This document shows positions 24,369 through 32,630 of a DNA stretch of 64,000 nucleotides, piece after piece. Under the pieces are notes generated by a model, which ran no database searches, was not told where the DNA came from, and saw only the letters and a program-made list of their open reading frames with translations. The translations under genes were made by a program, and so were the position numbers. Positions within the stretch are counted from its first letter, which is position 1. Each line of letters opens with the position of its first letter. The stretch is taken from the NCBI RefSeq assembly GCF_016741855.1, contig NZ_JAERRH010000005.1, forward strand, positions 472,904 to 536,903, in the 5' to 3' direction. The DNA comes from Streptomyces musisoli (GTDB lineage: Bacteria; Actinomycetota; Actinomycetes; Streptomycetales; Streptomycetaceae).

Positions 24369-25682
24369 GTGAGCACAGACGACGACCCGTACCTGATCAT
24401 CTCCTCCGACTGTCACGCCGGGCTGCCCACCGAGCGGTACCGGCCCTACCTGGAGTCCCGTTTCCACCGGGACTTCGACGAGTTCCTCGCGGGCCGCGAC
24501 CGGCGGCGCGAGGAGATGACCCGCCTCGGCATCCGCAACGAGGCGTTCGCCGACCGGTGGTTCCGCGAGAACGGGGAGGGCCTGCGCGGCGGCTGGGACA
24601 CCGCGCAGCGCCTGAAGGAGCTGGACGGCGACGGCGTGGCCGCCGAGGTCGTCTTCCCGGACGCCGACGCCGTGGACAGCCAGACCGCCGCGCCCTTCGG
24701 CGTGGGCCTCGGCCTCTCCGGCGACCAGGACCCCGAGCTGGGGATGGCGGGCGCACAGGCGCACAACCGCTGGCTGGCGGAGTTCGTCTCCGAGCATCCC
24801 GAACGGCACTGCGGAGTCGCCCTGCTGCCGGTCACGGCGCCCGTCGACCGGGTCGTCGCCGAGATCCACCGGGCGAAGGAGTCCGGCCTCGGCGCCCTGA
24901 TGATCCCCGCGATGTGGGCCGGGCAGGAGCCGTACCACGACCGTCGCTACGACCCCGTGTGGGCGGCGGCGGCCGAACGCGGCATGCCGGTGCTCACCCA
25001 CTCCGGCGCCGCCCCGCGCCACGAGTACGGCGACCACCTCGGCATCTACGTCTCCGAGGTCACCTGGTGGCCGGCCCGCCCGCTGTGGTTCCTGCTCTGG
25101 TCCGGCGTCTTCGAACGCCACCCCGGGCTGCGCTTCGGCATCGCCGAGTCGGGCTGCTGGTGGCTGCCGAACCTGCTGTGGTTCATGGACCGCCTCTACC
25201 TCGGCGCCCACGGCGGCAAGAAGCTCTCCCCGTTCCAGGAACTCGAGCGCCCGCCGCACGAGTACCTGGACCGGCAGGTCTTCGTCTGCGCCACCAACAC
25301 CAAACGGCGCGAACTGGCCCAGCGCTACGAGATCGGCGTCGACAACATCCTCTGGGGCAGCGACTTCCCGCACCCCGAGGGCACCTGGCCCGACACGCGC
25401 GCGTGGCTGCGCCGCACCTTCCACGACATACCGGTCGCCGAGACCCGCCGCATACTGGGCCTCGCCGCGGCCGAGGCCTTCGGCTTCGACACCGGGAAGC
25501 TGACGCCCCTGGCCCGCCGCATCGGCCCCACACCCGCCGACCTCGGCCAGCCCACCGACCAGGCGGCCGTGGAGGCGTCCTGGGCCCGCTCGCGCGAGAG
25601 CGGCCGGCACTGGCTGACGGACGGCGACTTCCCGCTCCTGGGACCCGACCGCGACTTCCCCCTCCCGGAGGCGACCCGATGA
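24369..25682 (+). CDS. Amidohydrolase (PF04909 type) 1
   Basis: A 437-residue metal-dependent amidohydrolase-2 barrel. The N-terminal metal motif is SSDCHAG, with central LTHSGAAPRHEYGDH and C-terminal ILWGSDFPHPEGTW containing the metal-binding Asp. This family includes decarboxylases (ACMSD, gamma-resorcylate), hydratases and lactonases as well as hydrolases. GTG at 24369 with GAGAGGAGG upstream. Its stop overlaps the next start by 4 bp (ATGA). Confidence 0.92.
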   Translation: MSTDDDPYLIISSDCHAGLPTERYRPYLESRFHRDFDEFLAGRDRRREEMTRLGIRNEAFADRWFRENGEGLRGGWDTAQRLKELDGDGVAAEVVFPDADAVDSQTAAPFGVGLGLSGDQDPELGMAGAQAHNRWLAEFVSEHPERHCGVALLPVTAPVDRVVAEIHRAKESGLGALMIPAMWAGQEPYHDRRYDPVWAAAAERGMPVLTHSGAAPRHEYGDHLGIYVSEVTWWPARPLWFLLWSGVFERHPGLRFGIAESGCWWLPNLLWFMDRLYLGAHGGKKLSPFQELERPPHEYLDRQVFVCATNTKRRELAQRYEIGVDNILWGSDFPHPEGTWPDTRAWLRRTFHDIPVAETRRILGLAAAEAFGFDTGKLTPLARRIGPTPADLGQPTDQAAVEASWARSRESGRHWLTDGDFPLLGPDRDFPLPEATR

Positions 25683-26908
25683 GCGAGGACCGCTACACGG
25701 TGATCTCGGCCGACTGCCACGCCGGCGCCGATCTGCTCGACTACAAGCCGTACCTGGAGAAACGCCACCACGACGACTTCGACGTCTGGGCGGCCACCTA
25801 CGTCAACCCCTACGAGGACCTGCTCGCCGACTCCGCCGACCGGAACTGGAACTCCGAGCGCCGCCTCGCGGAGATGGAGGCGGACGGCATCGTCGCGGAG
25901 GTGCTCTTCCCGAACACCATCCCGCCGTTCTTCCCGTCCGGCTCGCTCATGGCCCCGCCCCCGGACGCCGGGGACTTCGAGCGGCGCTGGGCGGGCCTGC
26001 GCGCCCACAACCGGTGGCTCGCGGACTTCTGCGCGGCGGCTCCGGGCCGCCGGGCCGGCGTCTTCCAGATCCTCCTCGGGGACGTGGAGGAGGCCGTCAA
26101 GGAGATCCGGTGGGCCGCCTCGGCGGGCCTGCGGGGCGGCCTGATGCTGCCCGGCACCCCGCCCGGCTCCGGCCTGCCCGAGCTGTACTCGCGCGCGTAC
26201 GACCCGATCTGGGCCGCCTGCGCCGAACTCGGGCTCCCCGTCAACCACCACGCCGGCTCGGCGTCCCCGCCGCTCGGCGAGGAACCGGCCGCGCGGGCGG
26301 TCTTCATGGTGGAGACCACCTGGTTCTCCCACCGCGCCCTGTGGCACCTGGTCTTCGGCGGCGCCTTCCGCCGCCACCCCGGCCTGCGGCTGGTCCTGAC
26401 CGAACAGGGCTCCGGCTGGATCCCCGGGGTCCTGGACATGCTGGACTACTACCACGGCCGCCTGGTCGCCACGGCCGCGCGCGGCGACACCGCGGAGGCG
26501 AAGTTCGGCGCCGGCCTGGGCGCGGGCATGGGCGAGGCACCCTCCCGCGTCTGGCGGGACCACTGCTACGTCGGCGCCAGCTTCATGCGCCCCCACGAGG
26601 TGCCGCTGCGGGACCGCATCGGCGTCGACAAGATCATGTGGGGGAGCGACTACCCGCACGACGAGGGCACCCACCCGTACACCCGCGAGGCCCTGCGGTA
26701 CTCCTACGCGGGCGTCCCGCGCGCGGAGGTGGCGGCCATGGTCGGCGGCAACGCGGCCCGGGTCTACGGCTTCGATCTCGCCCTCCTGGACCCGGTCGCG
26801 GCGAAGGTGGGCCCGACGGTGGCCGAGGTCGCCGAGCCCCTGGCGGAACCGCCGGCCGACGCGACCAGCCCGGTGTTCGCCCGGGGAGCCTCGGTCCGGG
26901 TGTGGTGA
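25679..26908 (+). CDS. Amidohydrolase (PF04909 type) 2, paralogue of the preceding gene
   Basis: A 409-residue protein sharing the architecture of the preceding enzyme: SADCHAG at the start, PVNHHAGSASPP centrally, TWFSHRALWHLVFGGAFRRHPG against TWWPARPLWFLLWSGVFERHPG in enzyme 1, and IMWGSDYPHDEGTHPYT near the end. The two arose by duplication and are translationally coupled. They may act as a heteromer or on successive intermediates. It is the last gene of the operon. Confidence 0.92.
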   Translation: MSEDRYTVISADCHAGADLLDYKPYLEKRHHDDFDVWAATYVNPYEDLLADSADRNWNSERRLAEMEADGIVAEVLFPNTIPPFFPSGSLMAPPPDAGDFERRWAGLRAHNRWLADFCAAAPGRRAGVFQILLGDVEEAVKEIRWAASAGLRGGLMLPGTPPGSGLPELYSRAYDPIWAACAELGLPVNHHAGSASPPLGEEPAARAVFMVETTWFSHRALWHLVFGGAFRRHPGLRLVLTEQGSGWIPGVLDMLDYYHGRLVATAARGDTAEAKFGAGLGAGMGEAPSRVWRDHCYVGASFMRPHEVPLRDRIGVDKIMWGSDYPHDEGTHPYTREALRYSYAGVPRAEVAAMVGGNAARVYGFDLALLDPVAAKVGPTVAEVAEPLAEPPADATSPVFARGASVRVW

Positions 26909-26998
26909 GAGCCGGGGGGACGGCCCGGCGCCGTGGGGCCAACGGAGCGCCGATGTCGGTACGGCGGCCGTGACGGCCGGGGTGGGATCCTCCCTGCT

Positions 26999-27709
26999 GT
27001 GACGGAACCCATCCACGACGAGACCCACGGCGGCGCGCTCGGCTCCCGGCTCAACTGGCTCCGGGCGGCCGTGCTGGGCGCCAACGACGGCATCGTCTCC
27101 ACCGCGGGGCTGGTCGTCGGCGTGGCCGGCGTGACCGGGAGCCGGTCCGCCCTGCTGACCGCGGGGCTGGCCGGCCTGCTCGCCGGGTCGATGTCCATGG
27201 CGGCCGGCGAGTACGTCTCCGTCTCCACCCAGCGCGACTCCGAGATGGCGGCCCTGGCCGTGGAGAGCCGGGAACTGCGCGAGCAGCCGGAGGCCGAACT
27301 GCGGGAGCTGACCGAGCTGCTGGCGCAGCGCGGCCTGTCCCGCGAGGTGGCCCGCGAGGCCGCCGAACAGCTCACCGCGCGGGACGCGCTGAAGGCCCAT
27401 GCGCGCGTGGAGCTGGGTATCGACCCGGACGAGCTGACCAACCCCTGGCACGCGGCGTGGGCGAGCTTCCTGGCCTTCACCGTGGGCGCGCTCCTCCCGC
27501 TGCTGGCCGTCGTCCTGCCCCCGCCCGGCCCGCGCCTGCCCGTCACCGTCGTCTCGGTGCTGGCCGCCCTCGTCGTCACCGGCTGGACGTCCGCCCGCCT
27601 CGGCGCGGCGGATCCGGGGCGGGCGGTACTGCGCAACGTGGCGGGCGGGGCCCTGGCGATGGCGGTGACCTACGCGGCGGGCAGCCTGCTGGGCGCGGTG
27701 GGCGTCTGA
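26999..27709 (+). CDS. VIT/CCC1 family iron/manganese transporter
   Basis: A 236-residue membrane protein. The signature NWLRAAVLGANDGIVSTAGL starts helix 1, followed by SMSMAAGEYVSVSTQRD. A charged cytoplasmic domain (about 80-140, rich in Glu, LREQPEAELRELTELLAQR) is followed by three more helices. The family moves Fe2+ or Mn2+ out of the cytoplasm. GTG start at 26999; upstream in-frame codons are not protein-like. Confidence 0.92.
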   Translation: MTEPIHDETHGGALGSRLNWLRAAVLGANDGIVSTAGLVVGVAGVTGSRSALLTAGLAGLLAGSMSMAAGEYVSVSTQRDSEMAALAVESRELREQPEAELRELTELLAQRGLSREVAREAAEQLTARDALKAHARVELGIDPDELTNPWHAAWASFLAFTVGALLPLLAVVLPPPGPRLPVTVVSVLAALVVTGWTSARLGAADPGRAVLRNVAGGALAMAVTYAAGSLLGAVGV

Positions 27710-27963
27710 CCGCGGACGGCGCACATCCGCCCGTCGGCCGGGCGGGTGTGCGACCCCGGCGGGGGCACGTCCGGCCGGCGGGCCGGGCGGGGGTCCGACT
27801 CGGGTCGCGCACGTCCGGCCGCGCGGACCGGCCGGGGGGTCCGACCGGGGAGGGACACTCCTGCCCGCGCGGGCCCCGGAGGGCCCGGCGTACCGTGAAG
27901 TGCGCTCGGCACCCCTGAGCGCGTCGGACGATCTCGCACACCCCGCACGAGAAGGACCCCGCC
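27710..27963. other. Intergenic region with imperfect G-rich repeats
   Basis: The 254-bp gap between the VIT gene and the alcohol dehydrogenase carries two imperfect copies of CGGCGGGCCGGGCGG-type sequence with a following GCACGTCCGGCC (near 27765 and 27810). There is no gene or clear terminator. Drifted minisatellite material is the simplest reading. Confidence 0.45.
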
Positions 27964-29010
27964 ATGCGCGCCACCACCATTCACGCCCCGTACGACATGC
28001 GCGTGGAGGACGTGCCCGAGCCCGTCGTGCAGCTGCCCACCGACGCCGTCGTGCGCGTGCTGCGAGCCTGTATCTGCGGCAGCGACCTGTGGGCCTACCG
28101 CGGCGAGGCGGCCCGGCAGCCGGGGCAGCGGATCGGGCACGAGTTCCTCGGCGTCGTGGAGGAGACCGGCTCCGAGGTGAGTACCGTCCGGCGCGGTGAC
28201 CTGGTGGTCGCCCCGTTCATGTGGTCCGACGGCGTCTGCGACTACTGCCGCGAGGGCCTGACCACGTCCTGCGAGCACGGCGGCTTCTGGGGCACCGTCG
28301 GCCACGACGGCGGCCAGGGCGAGGCCGTCCGCGTGCCCTTCGCCGACGGCACCCTGGTACAGCTGCCCAAGGACGCCGCCTCGGACGAGCGCCTGCTGTC
28401 CGCCCTGCTGACCCTGTCCGACGTCCTCGGCACCGGTCACCACGCCGCCCTCGGCGCGGGCGCCCGGCCCGGCGCCACGGTCGCGGTCGTCGGCGACGGC
28501 GCGGTCGGCCTGTGCGCCGTCCTGGCCGCCAAGCGGCTCGGCGCCGAGCGGATCATCGCACTGGGCCGGCACGAGGTGCGTACCGACATCGCGCGCCGGT
28601 TCGGCGCCACCGATGTCGTCGCCGAGCGTGGGGACGCGGCCGTCGAGGCCGTGCGCGAGCTGACCCGCGGGCAGGGCGCGCACGCCGTCGTGGAGGCGGT
28701 CGGCACCGAGCAGTCCATGCGGACGGCCGTCGGCATCACCCGCGACGGCGGCGCCGTCGGCTTCGTGGGCGTCCCCCACGGCAGCGGCACCGGCCTGGAC
28801 ATCGGAGTGATGTTCGACCGCAACATCGCACTGCGCGGCGGTGTCGCCCCCGTCCGCGCCTACATCCCCGACCTGCTGCCCGACGTCCTCGACGGCTCGA
28901 TCGACCCCTCCCCGGTGTTCGACATGACCGTCGACATCGCGGGCGTCCCGGCCGGCTACAAGGCCATGGACGAGCGCACGGCGCTCAAGGTGCTGGTGAC
29001 CAACGGCTGA
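27964..29010 (+). CDS. Zinc-dependent alcohol dehydrogenase
   Basis: A 348-residue medium-chain dehydrogenase. The catalytic zinc ligands are in CICGSDLWAYRG (Cys) and GHEFLG (His-Glu). Structural zinc cysteines lie in GVCDYCREGLTTSCEHG. The cofactor motif VVGDGAVGLCAVLAAK is at about 175-190. C-terminal Rossmann and dimer parts are complete. The substrate is unknown; family members act on sorbitol, threonine or aldehydes. ATG at 27964 with GAGAAGGA about 8 nt upstream. It converges with the CoA transferase gene, 6 bp apart. Confidence 0.92.
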   Translation: MRATTIHAPYDMRVEDVPEPVVQLPTDAVVRVLRACICGSDLWAYRGEAARQPGQRIGHEFLGVVEETGSEVSTVRRGDLVVAPFMWSDGVCDYCREGLTTSCEHGGFWGTVGHDGGQGEAVRVPFADGTLVQLPKDAASDERLLSALLTLSDVLGTGHHAALGAGARPGATVAVVGDGAVGLCAVLAAKRLGAERIIALGRHEVRTDIARRFGATDVVAERGDAAVEAVRELTRGQGAHAVVEAVGTEQSMRTAVGITRDGGAVGFVGVPHGSGTGLDIGVMFDRNIALRGGVAPVRAYIPDLLPDVLDGSIDPSPVFDMTVDIAGVPAGYKAMDERTALKVLVTNG

Positions 29011-29016
29011 CGGCCG

Positions 29017-30393
29017 TCACAGCCACTTCGCCGGGTCCGAGCCCCACGGCACCGGAGGCCGCTCCCAGCCGGCGGGGCCTTCGGCGAAGGACACGGGCGT
29101 GCGGGCGTGCCGCAGCCGGCCGAGGGGACCGTCCGTCTCGGCCAGCCAGGCCTCCGGACCCGGGCAGGGCGCCCCCGTGGCCGGGACCGGCCCGATGCCG
29201 GCCGTGAGCCAGTGGGCGGTCCGGGCCAGCGCCAGCCGGACCAGCCGGCTCCCGCCCTCGTACGACTGCTCGGTCAGCGCCCGCAGGACGGCCGCCGCCA
29301 GCAGGTAGCCGGTGCCGTGGTCCAGCGCCTGCGCGGGCAGCGCGCCCGGCTTCCCGGCCGTGCCCTCGGTCACCGCGATGCCGGTGGCGACCTGCACCAG
29401 GCTGTCGAAGCCGCGCCGCCCACTCCACGGCCCGTACGCGCCCCACGCCGACACCTGCGCCACGACCAGGCCGGGGCGCCGTGCGATCAGCGCCTCCGGG
29501 GAGAGCCCCAGCCGGTCGAGGGCGCCCGGCCGGTAGCCGGTCACCACGACGTCGGCCGTGCTCAGGAGTTCCTCGAAGGCATCCCGGGCGGCGGGCAGGC
29601 CGAGGGTGGCGGACCGCTTGCCGAAGCCCGTGTCGGCGTGCAGGTCCGGCAGTTCCGGCAGCCACGGGGCGTCCACGCGCAGCACGTCCGCGCCCAGCAG
29701 GGCGAGGGTCCGGGTGGCGACCGGGCCGGCCAGCACCCGGGTCAGGTCCAGGACGCGCAGCCCGGCGGCGGGCAGCAGGACGGGGGCGCCCGCATCGAGC
29801 GGAGGGAGCACGCGCGTGCGTGCGCCGTCCAGCCGCTCCCGCTCGACCAGCGGTCGCACCGCCACCTCGGCGGCCTGCTCGTGCGCCCGCCACTGCTCGG
29901 GCGTGCGCAGGGCCACGGCGAGGCCGCCGGCGCCGTAGACGGTCTCCTCCGTCTCCAGCGCGGAGCACTCGGCGAGCCGGCCGGCGACCTGCTTTGCCGA
30001 GGCGTCCCGCGTCAGTCCCAGCGCGCCCAGCAGCCTGGCCCGGTGGTGCGGATAGTTGGCGTGGGTGCGCACCCAGCCGTCGGCCGTGCGCCAGAACCGC
30101 GACAGCGGCGCGAAGACGTCCGGTGCCCGGCCGTCGACGGTCAAAAGCCGCTCGCTGTGGAAGGCCGCGGCCACCGCGCCGTCGTCCACGGTGACCGCGG
30201 GCACCTCGGCGAGCCCGGCCCGCCGGGCCCCCAGTTCGGCGGCGGCCAGCGCGCACGCTCCCACGCACGCGCGTGCCAGTTCCCGTACCGGCAGCCGCGA
30301 GTCGAGGCTGTCCCGGTGCACGACGGCCGAGACACGCGGCAGGAGACCGGGCTCCCCGCCCAGGGCCTTCCAGGCATCATTGATTGCAGTCAT
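29017..30393 (-). CDS. CaiB/BaiF-like CoA transferase, unusual domain order
   Basis: A 458-residue formyl-CoA-transferase-type protein. The catalytic half, normally at the N-terminus, begins here only at about residue 208 with GLRVLDLTRVLAGPVATRTL, then VVVTGYRPGALDRLG and ALDHGTGYLLAAAVLRAL with the likely nucleophile Asp. The N-terminal ~190 residues include TADGWVRTHANYPHHRAR, which resembles what usually follows the catalytic half. Start at the ATG 30393, just inside a large dyad; an in-frame start 10 codons upstream is part of the dyad. Substrate unknown. Confidence 0.82.
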   Translation of the reverse strand: MTAINDAWKALGGEPGLLPRVSAVVHRDSLDSRLPVRELARACVGACALAAAELGARRAGLAEVPAVTVDDGAVAAAFHSERLLTVDGRAPDVFAPLSRFWRTADGWVRTHANYPHHRARLLGALGLTRDASAKQVAGRLAECSALETEETVYGAGGLAVALRTPEQWRAHEQAAEVAVRPLVERERLDGARTRVLPPLDAGAPVLLPAAGLRVLDLTRVLAGPVATRTLALLGADVLRVDAPWLPELPDLHADTGFGKRSATLGLPAARDAFEELLSTADVVVTGYRPGALDRLGLSPEALIARRPGLVVAQVSAWGAYGPWSGRRGFDSLVQVATGIAVTEGTAGKPGALPAQALDHGTGYLLAAAVLRALTEQSYEGGSRLVRLALARTAHWLTAGIGPVPATGAPCPGPEAWLAETDGPLGRLRHARTPVSFAEGPAGWERPPVPWGSDPAKWL

Positions 30394-30395
30394 GA

Positions 30396-30452
30396 CTTCA
30401 CTATGCACTATTGATTCAATCAATATATCGCGCTCAATAGTGCATAGTGAAG
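30396..30452 (-). promoter_or_regulatory. Perfect 19-bp AT-rich inverted repeat upstream of the CoA transferase
   Basis: CTTCACTATGCACTATTGA (30396-30414) and its exact complement (30434-30452) flank a 19-nt AT-rich spacer. Each arm contains two CACTA units. It occupies nearly the whole 68-bp gap between the subtilisin stop and the CoA transferase ATG, ending 3 bp before the ATG. Its low GC content in a ~72% GC region and its length mark it as an operator for an unidentified regulator. A terminator is less likely, as the stem is AT-rich. Confidence 0.7.
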
Positions 30453-30461
30453 CGCCTCCTG

Positions 30462-31988
30462 CTACTTGACCGCCCGCAGTGCGTTGACGACCCCGAAGCC
30501 GTAGAAGCCGTTGACCCGCTTGCCGCCGACGCAGGTCGCGTCCACGACCCCGTCGCCGTCACCGTCGTACGGCTCGGCCGGGCAGCCCGGGTTGTCCGCC
30601 TCCGCCTTCAGCAGTGCCTGAAGCTGGGCCGGAGTGGCGTGCGGGTGGGACGACTTGAGCAGCGCGGCCACCGCGGCGACGTGCGGGGAGGCCATCGAGG
30701 TGCCCTGGAGGAAGCCGTACTGGCCGTTCGGCAGCGTGGACAGGATGCGGCCGTTCTTCGACGGCGTGTCCGGGATCTGGTACCGGTCGCCGCCGGGCCC
30801 CGCCACGTCGACCACGCCCCGGCCGTAGCTGGAGTAGTACGCCTTGGCGCCCTTCACGCCCACCGCGCTCACGGTGACCACACCGGGCAGCTGGGTCGGC
30901 ACGTCGAAGCACTTGTGCGGGTCGACCGTGCGGGTCTGCGGCGTCGCGTCGTCGGGGCTGGAGTCGTCCGTGAGCGCGTCGGAGTCCAGGTCGTCGTTGG
31001 AGTTGCCCGCCGAGGCGACATTGAGCGTGCCCTTGCGCTGGGCGTACAGCTGCGCCCTGTTGACCGCGTCAACGATGGCGCGTTGATCGGGGTCGTCCAT
31101 GCAGTTGTACAGCCACGGGTCGACGTAGTAGCTGTTGTTGGTGATCTCGATGCCGTGGTCCGCGGCGAACACGAAGGCGCAGACCACGCTCTCCGGGTAG
31201 AACAGCGAGGTCGCGTCCGGCTGGGCCACGGTGATGCTCGCGACCTTCACGCCCGGCGCCACACCCGCCACGCCTATGCCGTTGCGGGCCGCGGCTATCT
31301 CACCCGCCACATGGGTGCCGTGGTAGTGGTCGGCGTCCGCCGGCCGCCACGCGCCGTACGTCGTGTCCGCCTTGCCGCTCACGCAGCTCGCGGACTGCGA
31401 GGCGGAGAAGTTCGGGGCGATGTCCGGATGGGTGTCGTCGACACCCGTGTCGATGACGCCGACCGTGACATGGCGGCTGCCAGGATTGATCGTCGCGGCC
31501 TTGTCGGCGCCGATCGCCCGCAGATCCCACTGGTCGGCCTCCAGCGGCTCCTCGCCCGGCGCCGCGGCCCGGGAAGTCTTCGCGGCCTCCGCCTTCGACA
31601 GGACCTGCACCGCGCCCTCGTCCGTCGTGCCCGCCGCCGTCAGCGGAGCGGTACGCGTGGCGCCCGCCGACTGCACGCCCCGTACGGCACGCATCCGCGC
31701 GCCGAAGTCGGGGTTCGGGGAGTGGACGACGATGACCCCGATCCGGTCGTAACTCGCCACGACCGTCCCGCCGTTGCGGGTGATCGCCTCCTGCACCGAC
31801 TCGATCGTGCGGTGGTCCGTCCGGGTGTTGACCACGTACGCGAGGCCGGGGCCGTCCGCCGCTCGTGCCGCCGTGGCCGCCGAGGTCGCCGCCGAGGCCG
31901 CCGAGGGAAGGAAACCGAGTGAGGCGGTCAGCGACAGCACGACCGGTACGGCGAGCGCGAGCCGACGTCTGGAGCGCAGATGAGCCAT
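30462..31988 (-). CDS. Secreted S8 family subtilisin-like serine protease
   Basis: A 508-residue protease. A signal peptide covers about residues 1-33 (RSRRRLALAVPVVLSLTASLG then SAASA). A propeptide follows (about 34-165). The catalytic triad is Asp in VIDTGVDDTHPD, His in HYHGTHVAGE and Ser in QGTSMASPHVAAVAA. A NNSYYVDPW segment and several Cys suggest disulphides. The C-terminus ends at the catalytic domain with no extra domain. It is single and divergent from the ActP operon. Confidence 0.95.
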   Translation of the reverse strand: MAHLRSRRRLALAVPVVLSLTASLGFLPSAASAATSAATAARAADGPGLAYVVNTRTDHRTIESVQEAITRNGGTVVASYDRIGVIVVHSPNPDFGARMRAVRGVQSAGATRTAPLTAAGTTDEGAVQVLSKAEAAKTSRAAAPGEEPLEADQWDLRAIGADKAATINPGSRHVTVGVIDTGVDDTHPDIAPNFSASQSASCVSGKADTTYGAWRPADADHYHGTHVAGEIAAARNGIGVAGVAPGVKVASITVAQPDATSLFYPESVVCAFVFAADHGIEITNNSYYVDPWLYNCMDDPDQRAIVDAVNRAQLYAQRKGTLNVASAGNSNDDLDSDALTDDSSPDDATPQTRTVDPHKCFDVPTQLPGVVTVSAVGVKGAKAYYSSYGRGVVDVAGPGGDRYQIPDTPSKNGRILSTLPNGQYGFLQGTSMASPHVAAVAALLKSSHPHATPAQLQALLKAEADNPGCPAEPYDGDGDGVVDATCVGGKRVNGFYGFGVVNALRAVK

Positions 31989-32273
31989 GGGATCTCCACA
32001 TCATCCGGATACGGAACCGCCCGAGACACAGGTGGTGCTCGGGCAGGTACATGACGGGTGGTGCAGGGCGAAGCTATCTCCCGAGCCTGATCTCCGAAAG
32101 AGTCAGGCGGATTTGAACCGCCCCGCGTGAGGCGCCGTGACCGTGAACGGGGACCCATCGGGACCGTGGCCCCCGCCGGAAATCACAACAGGGAGTCGCC
32201 AGGTGACTCCCTGTAATGTGATCCCCGATCCTGTGAGACCAGCAAGCGCATGTCCGTGACGCGAGGAGACTCC
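31989..32273. other. Divergent intergenic region with T-arm-like hairpin and dyad
   Basis: The 285-bp region between the protease and the DUF485 gene holds no gene. On the minus strand GGCGG-TTCAAAT-CCGCC (32122-32106) is a perfect tRNA T-arm mimic without the rest of a tRNA. A 10-bp dyad is listed separately. TAATGT at 32213-32218 is a possible -10 for the ActP operon. Confidence 0.5.
32188..32214 (+). promoter_or_regulatory. 10-bp perfect dyad upstream of the DUF485-ActP operon
   Basis: ACAGGGAGTC (32188-32197) pairs with GACTCCCTGT (32205-32214) across GCCAGGT. It overlaps a possible -10 TAATGT (32213-32218) and lies 60 bp before the start codon. It could be an operator or an RNA hairpin at the 5' end of the message. 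Confidence 0.6.
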
Positions 32274-32630
32274 GTGGCTACCGAGACACCGCCGCCCGCG
32301 AAACCCCAAGCCCACCTTCCCTCCACCGAGGAGTTCACCGAGGTGCAGCAGAGCGCGGAGTTCGGTGAACTGCGCCGCGCCCACCGCTCCTTCGCCTTCC
32401 CGCTGACGATCGCCTTCGCCGCCTGGTACCTGCTGTACGTCCTGCTGTCCAACTACGCGGGCGACTTCATGGGCACCAAGGTGGCCGGCAACATCAACGT
32501 CGCCCTCGTCCTGGGCCTCGCCCAGTTCCTCACCACGTTCCTCATCGCGTGGTGGTACGCGCGGCACGCCGCCGCCAAGCTCGACCCGAAGGCCGAAGCC
32601 ATCAAGTCCCGGATGGAGGGCGGAGCATGA
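32274..32630 (+). CDS. DUF485 membrane protein, ActP partner
   Basis: A 118-residue protein with two membrane helices (about 44-62 and 77-100), basic and acidic flanks, and the DUF485 pattern FAFPLTIAFAAWYLLYVLLS. It is the YjcH-type partner that precedes the acetate symporter in many bacteria. GTG at 32274 with GAGGAG 6-7 nt upstream; an ATG at 32250 is an alternative. Overlaps actP by 4 bp. Confidence 0.9.
   Translation: MATETPPPAKPQAHLPSTEEFTEVQQSAEFGELRRAHRSFAFPLTIAFAAWYLLYVLLSNYAGDFMGTKVAGNINVALVLGLAQFLTTFLIAWWYARHAAAKLDPKAEAIKSRMEGGA

Noticed and set aside
25325..27724. 799-residue minus-strand frame opposite the second amidohydrolase and VIT genes
   Set aside because: No domain, Arg/Gly/Ala noise; opposite genes have clear catalytic motifs.
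32040..32130. tRNA gene suggested by a perfect T-arm
   Set aside because: No complementary acceptor strand or D and anticodon arms at the right distances.
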